A DNA stretch of 64,000 bases from Streptomyces typhae (GTDB lineage Bacteria; Actinomycetota; Actinomycetes; Streptomycetales; Streptomycetaceae): positions 172,184-236,183 of the forward strand of contig NZ_WPNZ01000002.1 in the NCBI RefSeq assembly GCF_009755605.1. The letters run 5' to 3'. The position numbers and the translations under genes are program-made. Below are positions 38,630 through 46,134 of this stretch, one piece after another. Under the pieces are notes generated by a model. That model saw only the letters and a program-made list of their open reading frames with translations, did no database searches and was not told where the DNA came from. Every line of letters starts with the position of its first letter. The stretch's first letter is position 1.

Positions 38630-39360
38630 GCCCCTGGTACACCGGCCGCCTGGCCGGTTTCGATCTTGAGACGACGGGTGTCGACGTCGAGAACGACCGC
38701 ATCGTCACCGCCTGCGTCGTCCAGTGCGGCGGCGGACACGACACCGCGTCCGGCACCTGGCTGGCCGACCCGGGTATCGAGATCCCCGAAGGAGCGGCGA
38801 AGGTCCACGGCATCACCACGGAGCGGGCCCGCGCGGAGGGACGCCCGGCGGCCGAGGTCGTCGAACAGGTCACCGCGGCGCTCACCGAGGTCGTCCTCGC
38901 CGGGACGCCCGTCGTCGCGATGAACGCCTCCTTCGACCTGACGATCCTCGACCGCGAGGCCCGCCGCCACGGCGTGCAGCCCCTCGTCGACATCGTCGGC
39001 GACGACCTCCGCGTAATCGACCCCCGCGTGCTGGACAAGAAGATCGACCGGTACCGGCGCGGCGGACGGAAGCTCGAAGACCTCTGCCGCACCTACCGCG
39101 TCCGGCTCGACGGCGCGCACTCGGCGGACGCTGATGCGATCGCCGCGTGCCGGGTCGCCTGGCGCATCGCGCAGAAGGTGTCCGCGATCGGGTGCGCGTC
39201 GCTCGATGTCCTGCATGCACAGCAGGTTGAGTGGGCGCGCGAGCAGGGCGAGTCGCTGGCGAGCTACTTCCGGCGGACGCCCGGCAAGGAGCACCAGGCC
39301 GCGACGGTGCGCGTCGAGTGGCCGCTGATCCCCGCGCCGCGCGAGGGAGGCGACCGCTGA
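38626..39360 (+). CDS. DnaQ-like 3'-5' exonuclease (DEDDh)
   Basis: 244 residues. Exo I FDLETTGVD (12-20), exo II MNASFDLTIL at about 106-115, exo III HSADADAIAAC with catalytic His at about 165. It is a stand-alone proofreading-type exonuclease, probably trimming ends during phage recombination or replication. GTG at 38626. Confidence 0.88.
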   Translation: MSPWYTGRLAGFDLETTGVDVENDRIVTACVVQCGGGHDTASGTWLADPGIEIPEGAAKVHGITTERARAEGRPAAEVVEQVTAALTEVVLAGTPVVAMNASFDLTILDREARRHGVQPLVDIVGDDLRVIDPRVLDKKIDRYRRGGRKLEDLCRTYRVRLDGAHSADADAIAACRVAWRIAQKVSAIGCASLDVLHAQQVEWAREQGESLASYFRRTPGKEHQAATVRVEWPLIPAPREGGDR

Positions 39361-39599
39361 TGCGCCTCCTCAGACTCCGCCGCCCCACCCCGCCCGTCCC
39401 GTGCGCTGACCCGCCCGCGCCGCCGAGGCCCGTGCTGCTGCGGGAGGACGCTCTCGTCCGCCAGCTCGCGGACGGCTCGGTGGAGCCCAACATCTGGGCG
39501 ATCTGCCCGGCCGAGGAGCGGGCCCGGCTCCACGCCCTGCACGCGGACCGCAGCCGCACCTGCTGGACCTGCCGCTGGACCACCCAGGGGGACTCATGA
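39360..39599 (+). CDS. small hypothetical phage protein
   Basis: 79 residues, Pro-rich N-terminus, then helices and a C-terminal CWTCRW (C-x2-C). ATG at 39360 overlaps the exonuclease stop. Possible zinc binding; function unknown. Confidence 0.6.
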   Translation: MRLLRLRRPTPPVPCADPPAPPRPVLLREDALVRQLADGSVEPNIWAICPAEERARLHALHADRSRTCWTCRWTTQGDS

Positions 39600-39994
39600 C
39601 CACGCCCACCAAGCCCCGCAGTAACTACGCGCGCGGCCGAGACCTCGAACACCGCGTCCGCAACCACCTCCGCGAGCAGGGCTACGAAGTCCTCCGTACC
39701 GCGGGTTCCAAGTCGAAGGTCGACCTGGTGGCGCTGAAGAGCGGCCAGATGCTGTTCGTCCAGTGCAAGCGGTCCGGTGCCCTGCCCCCGGCGGAGTGGA
39801 ACGGACTGTGGGACCTCGCGCAGATGGTCGGCGCTGTACCGGTCCTCGCCGAGCAACTGGCGCGCGGCCGTCGGTACTGGAGGCTGACCGCGCGCAAGGA
39901 CCAGCCCGGTAAGCGGCAGCCGATGGCGGAGCTGAAGCTCGACGAGCTGGCTGGGGTGCAGTGGCCCGAGCGTGAGGCGGTGACCCGCTCATGA
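39596..39994 (+). CDS. Holliday junction resolvase-like (Hjc/PDDEXK) nuclease
   Basis: 132 residues. YARGRDLEHRVRNHL (Glu in helix 1), then GSKSKVDLVALKSGQMLFVQCKR, which supplies the D-x-n-(Q/E)-x-K motif. This is the Hjc-like family used by many phages to resolve recombination intermediates. Gln replaces the usual Glu of E-x-K, a change seen in some members. Confidence 0.78.
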   Translation: MTTPTKPRSNYARGRDLEHRVRNHLREQGYEVLRTAGSKSKVDLVALKSGQMLFVQCKRSGALPPAEWNGLWDLAQMVGAVPVLAEQLARGRRYWRLTARKDQPGKRQPMAELKLDELAGVQWPEREAVTRS

Positions 39995-40884
39995 GCCCTC
40001 GCCCCGTCAACGCCACCGACACGGACATCATCGCCATGCTCCGCGACGGCCACAGCAACACCCGCATCAACCGCGAACTCCACGTCGACAAAGCCCGCGT
40101 CAGCCGCATCCGCACCCAACTCGGCCTGCCCCAACACGCTCGCGCCGGGCAAACCCGCAGCCTCGAACAGAAGTGGGCCGACAACACCCGGCCCACAGAC
40201 GACGGGCACCTGGAATGGACCGGCGAGCACGCCAAGGCCTCCGGCACGCCCATCATGCGCCACAAGCAGGGCTTCTACAGCCCCGCCGCCCTCGCCTTCG
40301 AGATCAAGCACGGCCGCGAACCGCAGGGCTACGTCAAGGCCCACTGCGGCCGCGCACACTGCATCGCCCCCGACCACGTCTCCGACGCCGCCGGCCGCCG
40401 CCAGACCCGGCTCGAAGAGCGTGCACGGCGCGGCATGACCGAGATCGCCGCCACCTGCCGATACGGACACGACCTCAGCGAGCACGCCAAGTTCGAGCCC
40501 GACGGCACCCTCTACTGCGGCCAGTGCAACACCCTCAACAAGCAGGTCCGCCGGGACCCGTCTCTCCCCCGGCGGACACGACCGCGTCCAGCCACGCCGG
40601 GCGAGTCCTTCCGGCTCCACACCGAGCCGGTCGACGGCGGTCATCTTCGGTGGACCGGCTACGTCGCGCACGGCGTGCCCACCGTGTGCCACGCAGGCTC
40701 CGCCTACTCGGCGTACCGGATCTCTTTCCGTCTGCACCACGGCCGAGAGCCTGTGGGGCGGGCCATGCCGACCTGCGGCAAGGACGGCTGCCTCGCAGGC
40801 GATCACCTCGCGGACCGGCCGATGCGGGAGGCGAACCGGCGGGCAGACAAGGCGTACGCGGCGATCTTCGGTGGCGCGTCATGA
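39991..40884 (+). CDS. tandem HNH-like protein with N-terminal HTH
   Basis: 297 residues. An HTH (DTDIIAMLRDGHSNTRINREL, about 9-30) is followed by two copies of an HNH-like module: GHLEWTGEH ... CGRAHCIAPDHV (about 70-132) and GHLRWTGYV ... CGKDGCLAGDHL (about 210-270). Between them CRYGHDL ... CGQC is a zinc-ribbon-like piece. The same module is fused to a WhiB domain in the next gene. It may be a nuclease or a DNA-binding protein. Confidence 0.7.
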   Translation: MSPRPVNATDTDIIAMLRDGHSNTRINRELHVDKARVSRIRTQLGLPQHARAGQTRSLEQKWADNTRPTDDGHLEWTGEHAKASGTPIMRHKQGFYSPAALAFEIKHGREPQGYVKAHCGRAHCIAPDHVSDAAGRRQTRLEERARRGMTEIAATCRYGHDLSEHAKFEPDGTLYCGQCNTLNKQVRRDPSLPRRTRPRPATPGESFRLHTEPVDGGHLRWTGYVAHGVPTVCHAGSAYSAYRISFRLHHGREPVGRAMPTCGKDGCLAGDHLADRPMREANRRADKAYAAIFGGAS

Positions 40885-41462
40885 GCCGCGCCTCCGCCCA
40901 CGGCACCGAAACCCGCCGCACCGCCGACTGGCGCGACCACGCCGCCTGCCTCACCACCAACCCATCGATCTTCTACAGCGGCGACGAAGCCTCCACCGAA
41001 GAAGCCCGCCGGATCTGCACCAGCTGCCCGGTCCGCTCCCAGTGCCTCACCGCCGCCTACACCGAACGTGATCAGTGGGCCATCCGCGGGGGCCGCACCG
41101 TCGACGAGCGCAAGAGGGCCCTGCGCGACGCGGGCGGGATCATCGCCCGCGCTGTCGCCGACGCCCTCCAGGACACCGTCCACCTGCTCACCCACATCTA
41201 CCAGCAGCACACCGTCACCGATGACGGCCACCTGATCTGGACCGATCCCCGCGTCTACGTCACGGTCCGCGGCACCGCGTACACCGTGAACCGGATCGGC
41301 TTCGTGGGCGCTCACGGTCGGATGCCCGTAGGGCACGTGACCCGCGTGTGCGACCGCGGCGGGTGCGTCGCCGCTGACTGCCTGGAAGACAGCCCTCTGC
41401 GGGAGGCCAGTAGGCGGCGCCGGGTCTACGAGCAGTGGCACGGCCTGGTGGATGCCGGATGA
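40881..41462 (+). CDS. WhiB-like protein fused to an HNH-like module
   Basis: 193 residues. The N-terminal ~75 residues have the WhiB pattern: Cys23, Cys46-x2-Cys49-x5-Cys55 for a 4Fe-4S cluster and the turn WAIRGG (66-71, in place of GVWGG). Residues ~112-170 (GHLIWTD ... CDRGGCVAADCLED) match the modules in the upstream gene. WhiB proteins bind sigma-A and nitric oxide/oxygen-sensitive Fe-S clusters; the extra domain is unusual. ATG at 40881. Confidence 0.78.
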   Translation: MSRASAHGTETRRTADWRDHAACLTTNPSIFYSGDEASTEEARRICTSCPVRSQCLTAAYTERDQWAIRGGRTVDERKRALRDAGGIIARAVADALQDTVHLLTHIYQQHTVTDDGHLIWTDPRVYVTVRGTAYTVNRIGFVGAHGRMPVGHVTRVCDRGGCVAADCLEDSPLREASRRRRVYEQWHGLVDAG

Positions 41463-41698
41463 GCGGCTCCCGGCGCCGCCGCGCCCCGCCCGAGCGGGAG
41501 TACGTGCCCGGGGCACTCCTGGACTGGAACGACTCCGGCCACTGGGACTACGAGCGCGCCGAGCCCTGCCGCTACTGCAAGGTCCCCACCCAGCTCCGTG
41601 ACTCCAAGGGCAGCCACGCGCACAAGACGTGTGCAGAAGAGGCCCTTGCTCAGCAGGCCGCTGAGGCGGCCGACGCCTACCAGAACGGACAGCCATGA
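41459..41698 (+). CDS. small zinc-finger-like phage protein
   Basis: 79 residues. C-x2-C ... H-x3-C (PCRYCKV ... HAHKTCAEE) suggests a zinc knuckle. The N-terminus is basic. Function unknown. ATG at 41459 overlaps the previous stop. Confidence 0.65.
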   Translation: MSGSRRRRAPPEREYVPGALLDWNDSGHWDYERAEPCRYCKVPTQLRDSKGSHAHKTCAEEALAQQAAEAADAYQNGQP

Positions 41699-41922
41699 CC
41701 CACCACCCCGCCCGCCGCCGGGCCGCCGCCGCGGCCCTGGCCACCGTCCTCTCCCTCGGCCTGCTGGCCGCGTGCGGCGACGAGCCGGACGACGACTGCG
41801 ACACCGACGCGCTCGCGCTGGTCGCGGTCGACAAGCCGTGGCCGGCGCCCGCGAAGCAGGCCAAGCCGAAGCCCAAGCCCAAGCCGAAGGCTCCGCGAGT
41901 CGACGTCGACGACTGCGACTGA
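41695..41922 (+). CDS. small prophage lipoprotein
   Basis: 75 residues. Signal sequence with lipobox LAAC (24-27), then an acidic patch and KPKPKPKPK. Likely lipidated on the outer membrane face, possibly for superinfection exclusion or lysogenic conversion (inferred from class, not sequence). Confidence 0.75.
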   Translation: MTHHPARRRAAAAALATVLSLGLLAACGDEPDDDCDTDALALVAVDKPWPAPAKQAKPKPKPKPKAPRVDVDDCD

Positions 41923-41966
41923 CCGCCCCAGACCGGCGGCCGCGCCCGCACCCGTCGCGGCCGCCA

Positions 41967-42007
41967 CCCGGGCCCGCCCGCACCTCCCCCCGGCGGACGG
42001 GCCCGGG
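41967..42007. terminator. GC-rich hairpin downstream of the lipoprotein
   Basis: CCCGGGCCCGCCCGC (41967-41981) pairs with GCGGACGGGCCCGGG (41993-42007) with one mismatch, 11-bp loop, just before the 42036 gene. It could terminate or attenuate part of the operon. Confidence 0.55.
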
Positions 42008-42035
42008 ACCCCAAACCAACAGGAAGGCACAGCAC

Positions 42036-42242
42036 ATGACCACCACCCGGCGCCCTCGCCTGAAGGGCACCGACCGCGAGGAGACCGCCCGCCGCGCTGC
42101 CGAGCTGTACGGGCAAGGCTGCACGATCGCGTCCGTCGCCCGGCAGCTCGACCGCTCGTACTTCCTTGCGCGCACGCTGCTGCTGGAGGCCGGGGTCACA
42201 CTCCGGGCCCGCGGCGGACATACCCGGAAGGCGGCCGCCTAA
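42036..42242 (+). CDS. small HTH protein
   Basis: 68 residues: a helix-turn-helix (ETARRAAELYGQGCTIASVA then RQLDRSYFLARTLLLEAG) of the Lsr2-C/recombinase-type. AGGAAGG lies 8 bases upstream of the ATG. Probable DNA-binding accessory. Confidence 0.7.
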   Translation: MTTTRRPRLKGTDREETARRAAELYGQGCTIASVARQLDRSYFLARTLLLEAGVTLRARGGHTRKAAA

Positions 42243-42568
42243 TGGGGATGTACCACACCGTGGCCCTCGCCTACGGCTTCGAGATCCCCACCAGTACCGA
42301 CCTGGACGAGATCGACCGGGCCACCGCAGGCCAGGACCACCACCCCGACGGCGTCGGCTACATCATCGTCGGCGACTTCGAGAAGACCCTCCTCGTCACC
42401 CGCTACACGCGCGCCACCGAGAACGCCGTGGTCCGCCTCGCACCTGAAGCCCTTGCCGCGCCTGCCGAGCTGGCCGGGTGGGAGGCCGCTCTCCACACGG
42501 TGGCTGTCCGGCTCGGCTTCACGGGCCATCCGGCTCCTGCCTGGTTGTTGATCCACAACTACCGCTGA
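42242..42568 (+). CDS. hypothetical phage protein
   Basis: 108 residues, alpha/beta (YHTVALAYGFEIP ... VGYIIVGDFEKTLLVTRY). Starts directly after the HTH gene stop. No family recognised. Confidence 0.62.
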   Translation: MGMYHTVALAYGFEIPTSTDLDEIDRATAGQDHHPDGVGYIIVGDFEKTLLVTRYTRATENAVVRLAPEALAAPAELAGWEAALHTVAVRLGFTGHPAPAWLLIHNYR

Positions 42569-42580
42569 GCAGAGCACGAA

Positions 42581-42605
42581 GCCCCGCACCGTGCTGGCGC
42601 GGGGC
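42581..42605. terminator. hairpin between convergent genes
   Basis: GCCCCGC and GCGGGGC with an 11-bp loop, between the rightward 42242 gene and the leftward HTH gene; AGCACG/CGTGCT flanks also pair. Likely bidirectional termination. Confidence 0.55.
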
Positions 42606-42630
42606 CCGGGACAGAGAGGAGAGACCGGTG

Positions 42631-42879
42631 TCAGGACTCGGCGATCCTGCGCGCGGCGTTGTAATCGCGCTGGAGCTTGGGGTCCGGGGCGATCTTCGCA
42701 ACCCACTCGCGCGTGAAACCGGTGAGCTTCGCCATGTGCGATGGGCCTTTGCCCTCGGCGCGCCCCTGGACCAGGAGTTGCCGCAGTTCAGCGTCCGCTT
42801 CGTTGAAGGCCTTCTCGGCCCGAGCGCGCTTTCTGGCTGCGTCCTGAATCTCCATGTCGAGCGTATCCATGCTGCTCAT
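42631..42879 (-). CDS. small HTH protein, probable local repressor
   Basis: 82 residues. A long helix (RKRARAEKAFNEADAELRQL) then an HTH (MAKLTGFTREWVAKIAPDPK). It is leftward inside the rightward operon and divergent from the GIY-YIG gene; GATCGCG repeats lie between them. ATG at 42879 or 42870. Confidence 0.65.
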   Translation of the reverse strand: MSSMDTLDMEIQDAARKRARAEKAFNEADAELRQLLVQGRAEGKGPSHMAKLTGFTREWVAKIAPDPKLQRDYNAARRIAES

Positions 42880-42897
42880 CGTGGCACAGCTTGTCAC

Positions 42898-42954
42898 GAT
42901 CGCGCTACGCGACCGCGATACGGGATCGCGAACCGCGATCGCGAACGGTATTCT
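42898..42954. promoter_or_regulatory. GATCGCG repeats and leaderless promoter
   Basis: GATCGCG occurs at 42898, 42924 and 42938, with further CGCGA steps between. TATTCT at 42949-42954 lies 7 bases before the ATG at 42962, the spacing of a -10 box for leaderless mRNA. The repeats probably bind the HTH protein. Confidence 0.6.
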
Positions 42955-42961
42955 CACTCGT

Positions 42962-43483
42962 ATGTCCTTGCACACCACGCACTTCCCTCTGAGGAAGCTC
43001 GACCGCGACGCGCCTGTGAAGTACTTCCTGGAGCCCGAGACCACGCACCCCGAGTGGGTCAAATCCTGCAAGTACTTCTACGTCTACCGCTTCTACAGCA
43101 GCGACCGGCGCCCCCTCTACATCGGGATCACAAGCGGCGCTCCAACCCGATGGGATGCGCACCGGAAGCGCTCTGCATGGTGGCCGGAAGTCGAGTACGT
43201 AGCCGTCTCCTTCTACCCCTCGTACAGCGCGATTCAGGTGGCGGAGAAGGCGGCTATCCGCAGCGAGAAGCCGCAGTGCAACCGGCAATTCGTACGCGGG
43301 CCCGCCCACCTTTCGCTTCACCTGCATGGCCAGGCCGAAGAGGCAGCAGCACTGCTCTTCCGCGACGCAGACGCGAGCTTCATCAGCGAGCTGGCCCACC
43401 TGCTGACGAAGCCGGAGCGCTTCCCCCAGCCGGAGCCACCTCCGGCCGCCCGGCTCGCTGACGACGCGGCCAGCACAGCCTGA
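42962..43483 (+). CDS. GIY-YIG nuclease-domain protein
   Basis: 173 residues. YVYRFYSSDRRPLYIGIT (about 40-57) is the GIY-YIG core, followed by the Arg in TRWDAH, and the catalytic Glu region (VAEKAAIRSEKPQCN). No second DNA-binding domain is visible, so it resembles small phage GIY-YIG proteins. No ribosome site; start seems leaderless. Confidence 0.78.
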   Translation: MSLHTTHFPLRKLDRDAPVKYFLEPETTHPEWVKSCKYFYVYRFYSSDRRPLYIGITSGAPTRWDAHRKRSAWWPEVEYVAVSFYPSYSAIQVAEKAAIRSEKPQCNRQFVRGPAHLSLHLHGQAEEAAALLFRDADASFISELAHLLTKPERFPQPEPPPAARLADDAASTA

Positions 43484-43508
43484 TCACTACGCACGAGAGA
43501 AGCGCTAC

Positions 43509-44477
43509 ATGCCCTGGTTCGCACTCGACGACGGGTTCGACACACACCCCAAGGTGCGCAAGGCAGGCAACGCCGCCATCGGCCTATTCGTCCGGCTCGG
43601 CGTCCACGCCACCAAGCACCTCACCGAGGGCCACCTCGACGGCGTCATCGTGCGCGACTACGGCACCCCCGCCACCGTCCGCAAGCTCATCGCGGTCGGC
43701 ATGCTCCACGAGCACGGCCACGCTTGCCCGCGCTGCCCGCAGCCCGTCGAGGACGGCTTCGTGATCCACGACTACCTCGACTACAACAAGTCCCGGGCGC
43801 AGATCGAAGCGGCTCGCGAGGCGGCTCGGAAGCGTCAGAACAGGGGGCGGGAGAGCGCCCGTCGGAACCGAGAAGCGCGCGATTCTGCTGCGAATCTCGA
43901 CGGAAACTCGCGCGAAAATGACGCGAGTTTCGCTCCAAACTCGCGCGAAAATGCACCCCGGTTTGAGGACAGCCCCGCAGGTCACGAAGGTGTGTCACGG
44001 CGTGACACCCACGAGGGTGCAACGGGTGTCCCCTCCCCTCCCCTCCCCTCCCAGAACTACGGGGTGGCTGATGTAGGTGGGGATAGTGCGGGTAGTGGGG
44101 CGCACGCACCCCGGCCTGACGGCCCCTCCGCAGACCTCGCACCCATCGACGCCGACGGCTTCACCCTCACCGACGCCATGCGCCGTTGGGCCCTCCAGAC
44201 CTTCGGCCCCACCGTGGACATCGACCACTCCACCGCCCAGTTCGTCAGCCACTACCGATCCACCGGCGCCCGCCGCCGCTCCTGGCCCGACGCCTGGCAG
44301 AAGTGGATACGCGACGACGCCAAGCGCGCGGCCGAGCGCGCCAACCGCCCGCAGCAAGGCGCCTTCCTCGTCCCCCTCCCCGGCGGCGGCCAGAACCCGC
44401 CACCCGCACGCCGCTCCACCACCGACGAACGCGTAGCCGGATGGCTCGCCCTCGCCTCAGGAGACGACACCCCATGA
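43509..44477 (+). CDS. phage replication initiator-like protein
   Basis: 322 residues. The N-terminal wHTH half has MPWFALDDGFDTHPKVRKAG and later VIHDYLDYNKSRAQIEAAREA, common in actinophage replication initiators. A disordered linker (about 130-210) encoded by repetitive DNA separates it from a C-terminal domain (FTLTDAMRRWALQTFGP ... FVSHYRSTGARRRSWPDAW) like helicase-loader-binding modules. This lambda-O-like layout fits an origin inside the gene. Confidence 0.75.
   Translation: MPWFALDDGFDTHPKVRKAGNAAIGLFVRLGVHATKHLTEGHLDGVIVRDYGTPATVRKLIAVGMLHEHGHACPRCPQPVEDGFVIHDYLDYNKSRAQIEAAREAARKRQNRGRESARRNREARDSAANLDGNSRENDASFAPNSRENAPRFEDSPAGHEGVSRRDTHEGATGVPSPPLPSQNYGVADVGGDSAGSGAHAPRPDGPSADLAPIDADGFTLTDAMRRWALQTFGPTVDIDHSTAQFVSHYRSTGARRRSWPDAWQKWIRDDAKRAAERANRPQQGAFLVPLPGGGQNPPPARRSTTDERVAGWLALASGDDTP
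43904..44052. other. candidate phage replication origin inside the initiator gene
   Basis: AAACTCGCGCGAAAATG occurs at 43904-43920 and 43937-43953 with an inverted GCGAGTTT between (43923-43930). Then comes the palindrome GTGTCAC-GGC-GTGACAC (43992-44008) and five C-runs (44030-44052) that make a G-quadruplex motif on the minus strand. Confidence 0.5.
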
Positions 44478-44869
44478 CCACCACCCCGGCACCCAGCGAG
44501 TTCCTCTACGAACTCTGGGACGCCAACTGGGACGACGGCCCTCTCGGCAACTACCAGGTACTCGCACACCCGATCACGAAGAAGACCGCCCGGCGGATCT
44601 ACTTCACGTACTCCACCGGCATCCGCCGCCCCGCGTACGTCGACCGACAGCGGATCGAAACCGACGGCGTGATCTACCACGGACGCACGCTACGGCGCCT
44701 ACACCTCGCCCCGCCCGAGCTCCCCGAACTCCTCGACCGCCCCAGGCAGCCCACGCTGCCGGAGCTCAGGAAGGCCATGGCCGACGCCCACCCGGACCGG
44801 GGCGGCACCGACGAGGCATTCATCGCCGCCCGCCGGCGGTACGAGCGTGCCAAGGAGGCCGCCCGGTGA
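44474..44869 (+). CDS. protein with C-terminal J-domain-like segment
   Basis: 131 residues. The end (TLPELRKAMADAHPDRGG then FIAARRRYERAKEAA) is helix II-HPD loop-helix III of a J domain. The N-terminal ~80 residues are beta-rich. As the gene next to the initiator it may recruit host DnaK to the replication complex, an inference. Confidence 0.72.
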   Translation: MTTTPAPSEFLYELWDANWDDGPLGNYQVLAHPITKKTARRIYFTYSTGIRRPAYVDRQRIETDGVIYHGRTLRRLHLAPPELPELLDRPRQPTLPELRKAMADAHPDRGGTDEAFIAARRRYERAKEAAR

Positions 44870-45501
44870 CCCCCGACGAAGCCGCCCGCCTCCTCGCCAC
44901 CGCAGCCGCCTTCGACAACCGCACCCCCAGCAAGATCGCAAAACATGCGTGGGCCTCAGCCCTCCACGACCTCCCCCTCGACAACGACACCATCGACGCC
45001 GTCGCCCGCTACTACTCCGCCCCCGCCGCCCCCGGCGAGACCGGACGACGGTGGATCGAACCCCACCACGTCCGCACCCACCGCACCGCCATCCGCAACG
45101 AACGCCTCGGCACCACCATCCCGGCCTACAAACCGCCCACCGAGCCCGAGACCGGCCGCGACTTCACCACTCGCCGACGAGCACAGCTCACCGCCATCGC
45201 CGACGGCCGCGAACAGCCCGTCCCCGTCACCGCACTCAACGGCGGACCCCACCCCCGCGTCGCCCGCGCCCTCGAAGGAGTCGGCGACATGCCAGCCGAC
45301 GACCAGCCCTACATGCCCGCCGACTTCCGCGAGTCCATCGGCATGGCCGCCACGCCGCCCGAACTCCGCATTTCGTGCCCCAAGGACGGCTGCCGCGCCC
45401 TCGCCCGCCAGCCGTGCAAGACACCCCGTGGTCACCGCCGCGCGACCCCACACCAGGCCCGCACCGACGCCGCCCGAGGAACCGACAGGAGCGCCTCATG
45501 A
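44866..45501 (+). CDS. hypothetical phage protein with C-terminal zinc finger
   Basis: 211 residues. The helical N-terminus (DEAARLLATAAAFDNRTPS) resembles proteins found between phage initiator and HNH genes. C-terminal ISCPKDGCRALARQPCKTP looks like a zinc finger. GTG at 44866. Possible helicase-loader role, unproven. Confidence 0.65.
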   Translation: MTPDEAARLLATAAAFDNRTPSKIAKHAWASALHDLPLDNDTIDAVARYYSAPAAPGETGRRWIEPHHVRTHRTAIRNERLGTTIPAYKPPTEPETGRDFTTRRRAQLTAIADGREQPVPVTALNGGPHPRVARALEGVGDMPADDQPYMPADFRESIGMAATPPELRISCPKDGCRALARQPCKTPRGHRRATPHQARTDAARGTDRSAS

Positions 45502-45863
45502 GCCCCATCCGCCCCGAAAACCGCGACCGCTACCCCGCCGACTGGCCCGACATCAGCCTCCGCATCCGCACCCACCGCGCCGCCGGCCGCTGCGAATGCC
45601 ACGGCGAATGCGGACGCGGCACCCACACAGGCCGCTGCCCCAACCTCAACGGCGGCACCGCCTACGGCACCGGATCCCGCGTCGTCCTCACCGTCGCCCA
45701 CCTCGACCACACCCCCGAGAACTGCGACCCCAGCAACCTGCGCGCCATGTGCAACGGCTGCCACCTCCACTACGACCGCCACCACCACGCCGAGACCCGC
45801 GCCCGCACCCGGCGCGCCGCCCTCGAAGCCGCAGGACAGCTCTCCCTGGGAGGCACCCCATGA
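45498..45863 (+). CDS. HNH endonuclease
   Basis: 121 residues. CECHGECGRG and CPN supply zinc ligands; VLTVAHLDHTPENCDPSNL and AMCNGCHLHYDRHHH complete the HNH fold. Common in phage genomes. ATG at 45498. Confidence 0.83.
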   Translation: MSPIRPENRDRYPADWPDISLRIRTHRAAGRCECHGECGRGTHTGRCPNLNGGTAYGTGSRVVLTVAHLDHTPENCDPSNLRAMCNGCHLHYDRHHHAETRARTRRAALEAAGQLSLGGTP

Positions 45864-46048
45864 TCCGCGTCGACCTCCCCGACATCCCCACCACCGACCG
45901 CCTCATCGAAGCCCTCCACGTCGCCGCCGGAACCCACCCCCACACCCCCCAGGCCACCGAGTGGAGACGCCTCGCCCACGACCTGGAGACCGCCCTCGAC
46001 GCCCTCGGACCCGCACCACCCGCCCAGGTCCACCAGACAGCCGCCTGA
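45860..46048 (+). CDS. small hypothetical phage protein
   Basis: 62 residues, helical (TDRLIEALHVAAGTHPHTPQ then WRRLAHDLETALDAL). No family recognised. Confidence 0.6.
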   Translation: MIRVDLPDIPTTDRLIEALHVAAGTHPHTPQATEWRRLAHDLETALDALGPAPPAQVHQTAA

Positions 46049-46134
46049 CGCGGCCAACCGAACGCCGCACCATCCCCCCGACCGCTCATCCGGATATCGG
46101 GCAGACCGCGCACAAACCAACCCAAAGGAGCAAC

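Noticed and set aside
44945..46048. Thr/Pro/Arg-rich 367-codon frame
   Set aside because: Out-of-frame reading of the 44866, 45498 and 45860 genes; only its last 62 codons (45860-46048) form a plausible gene.
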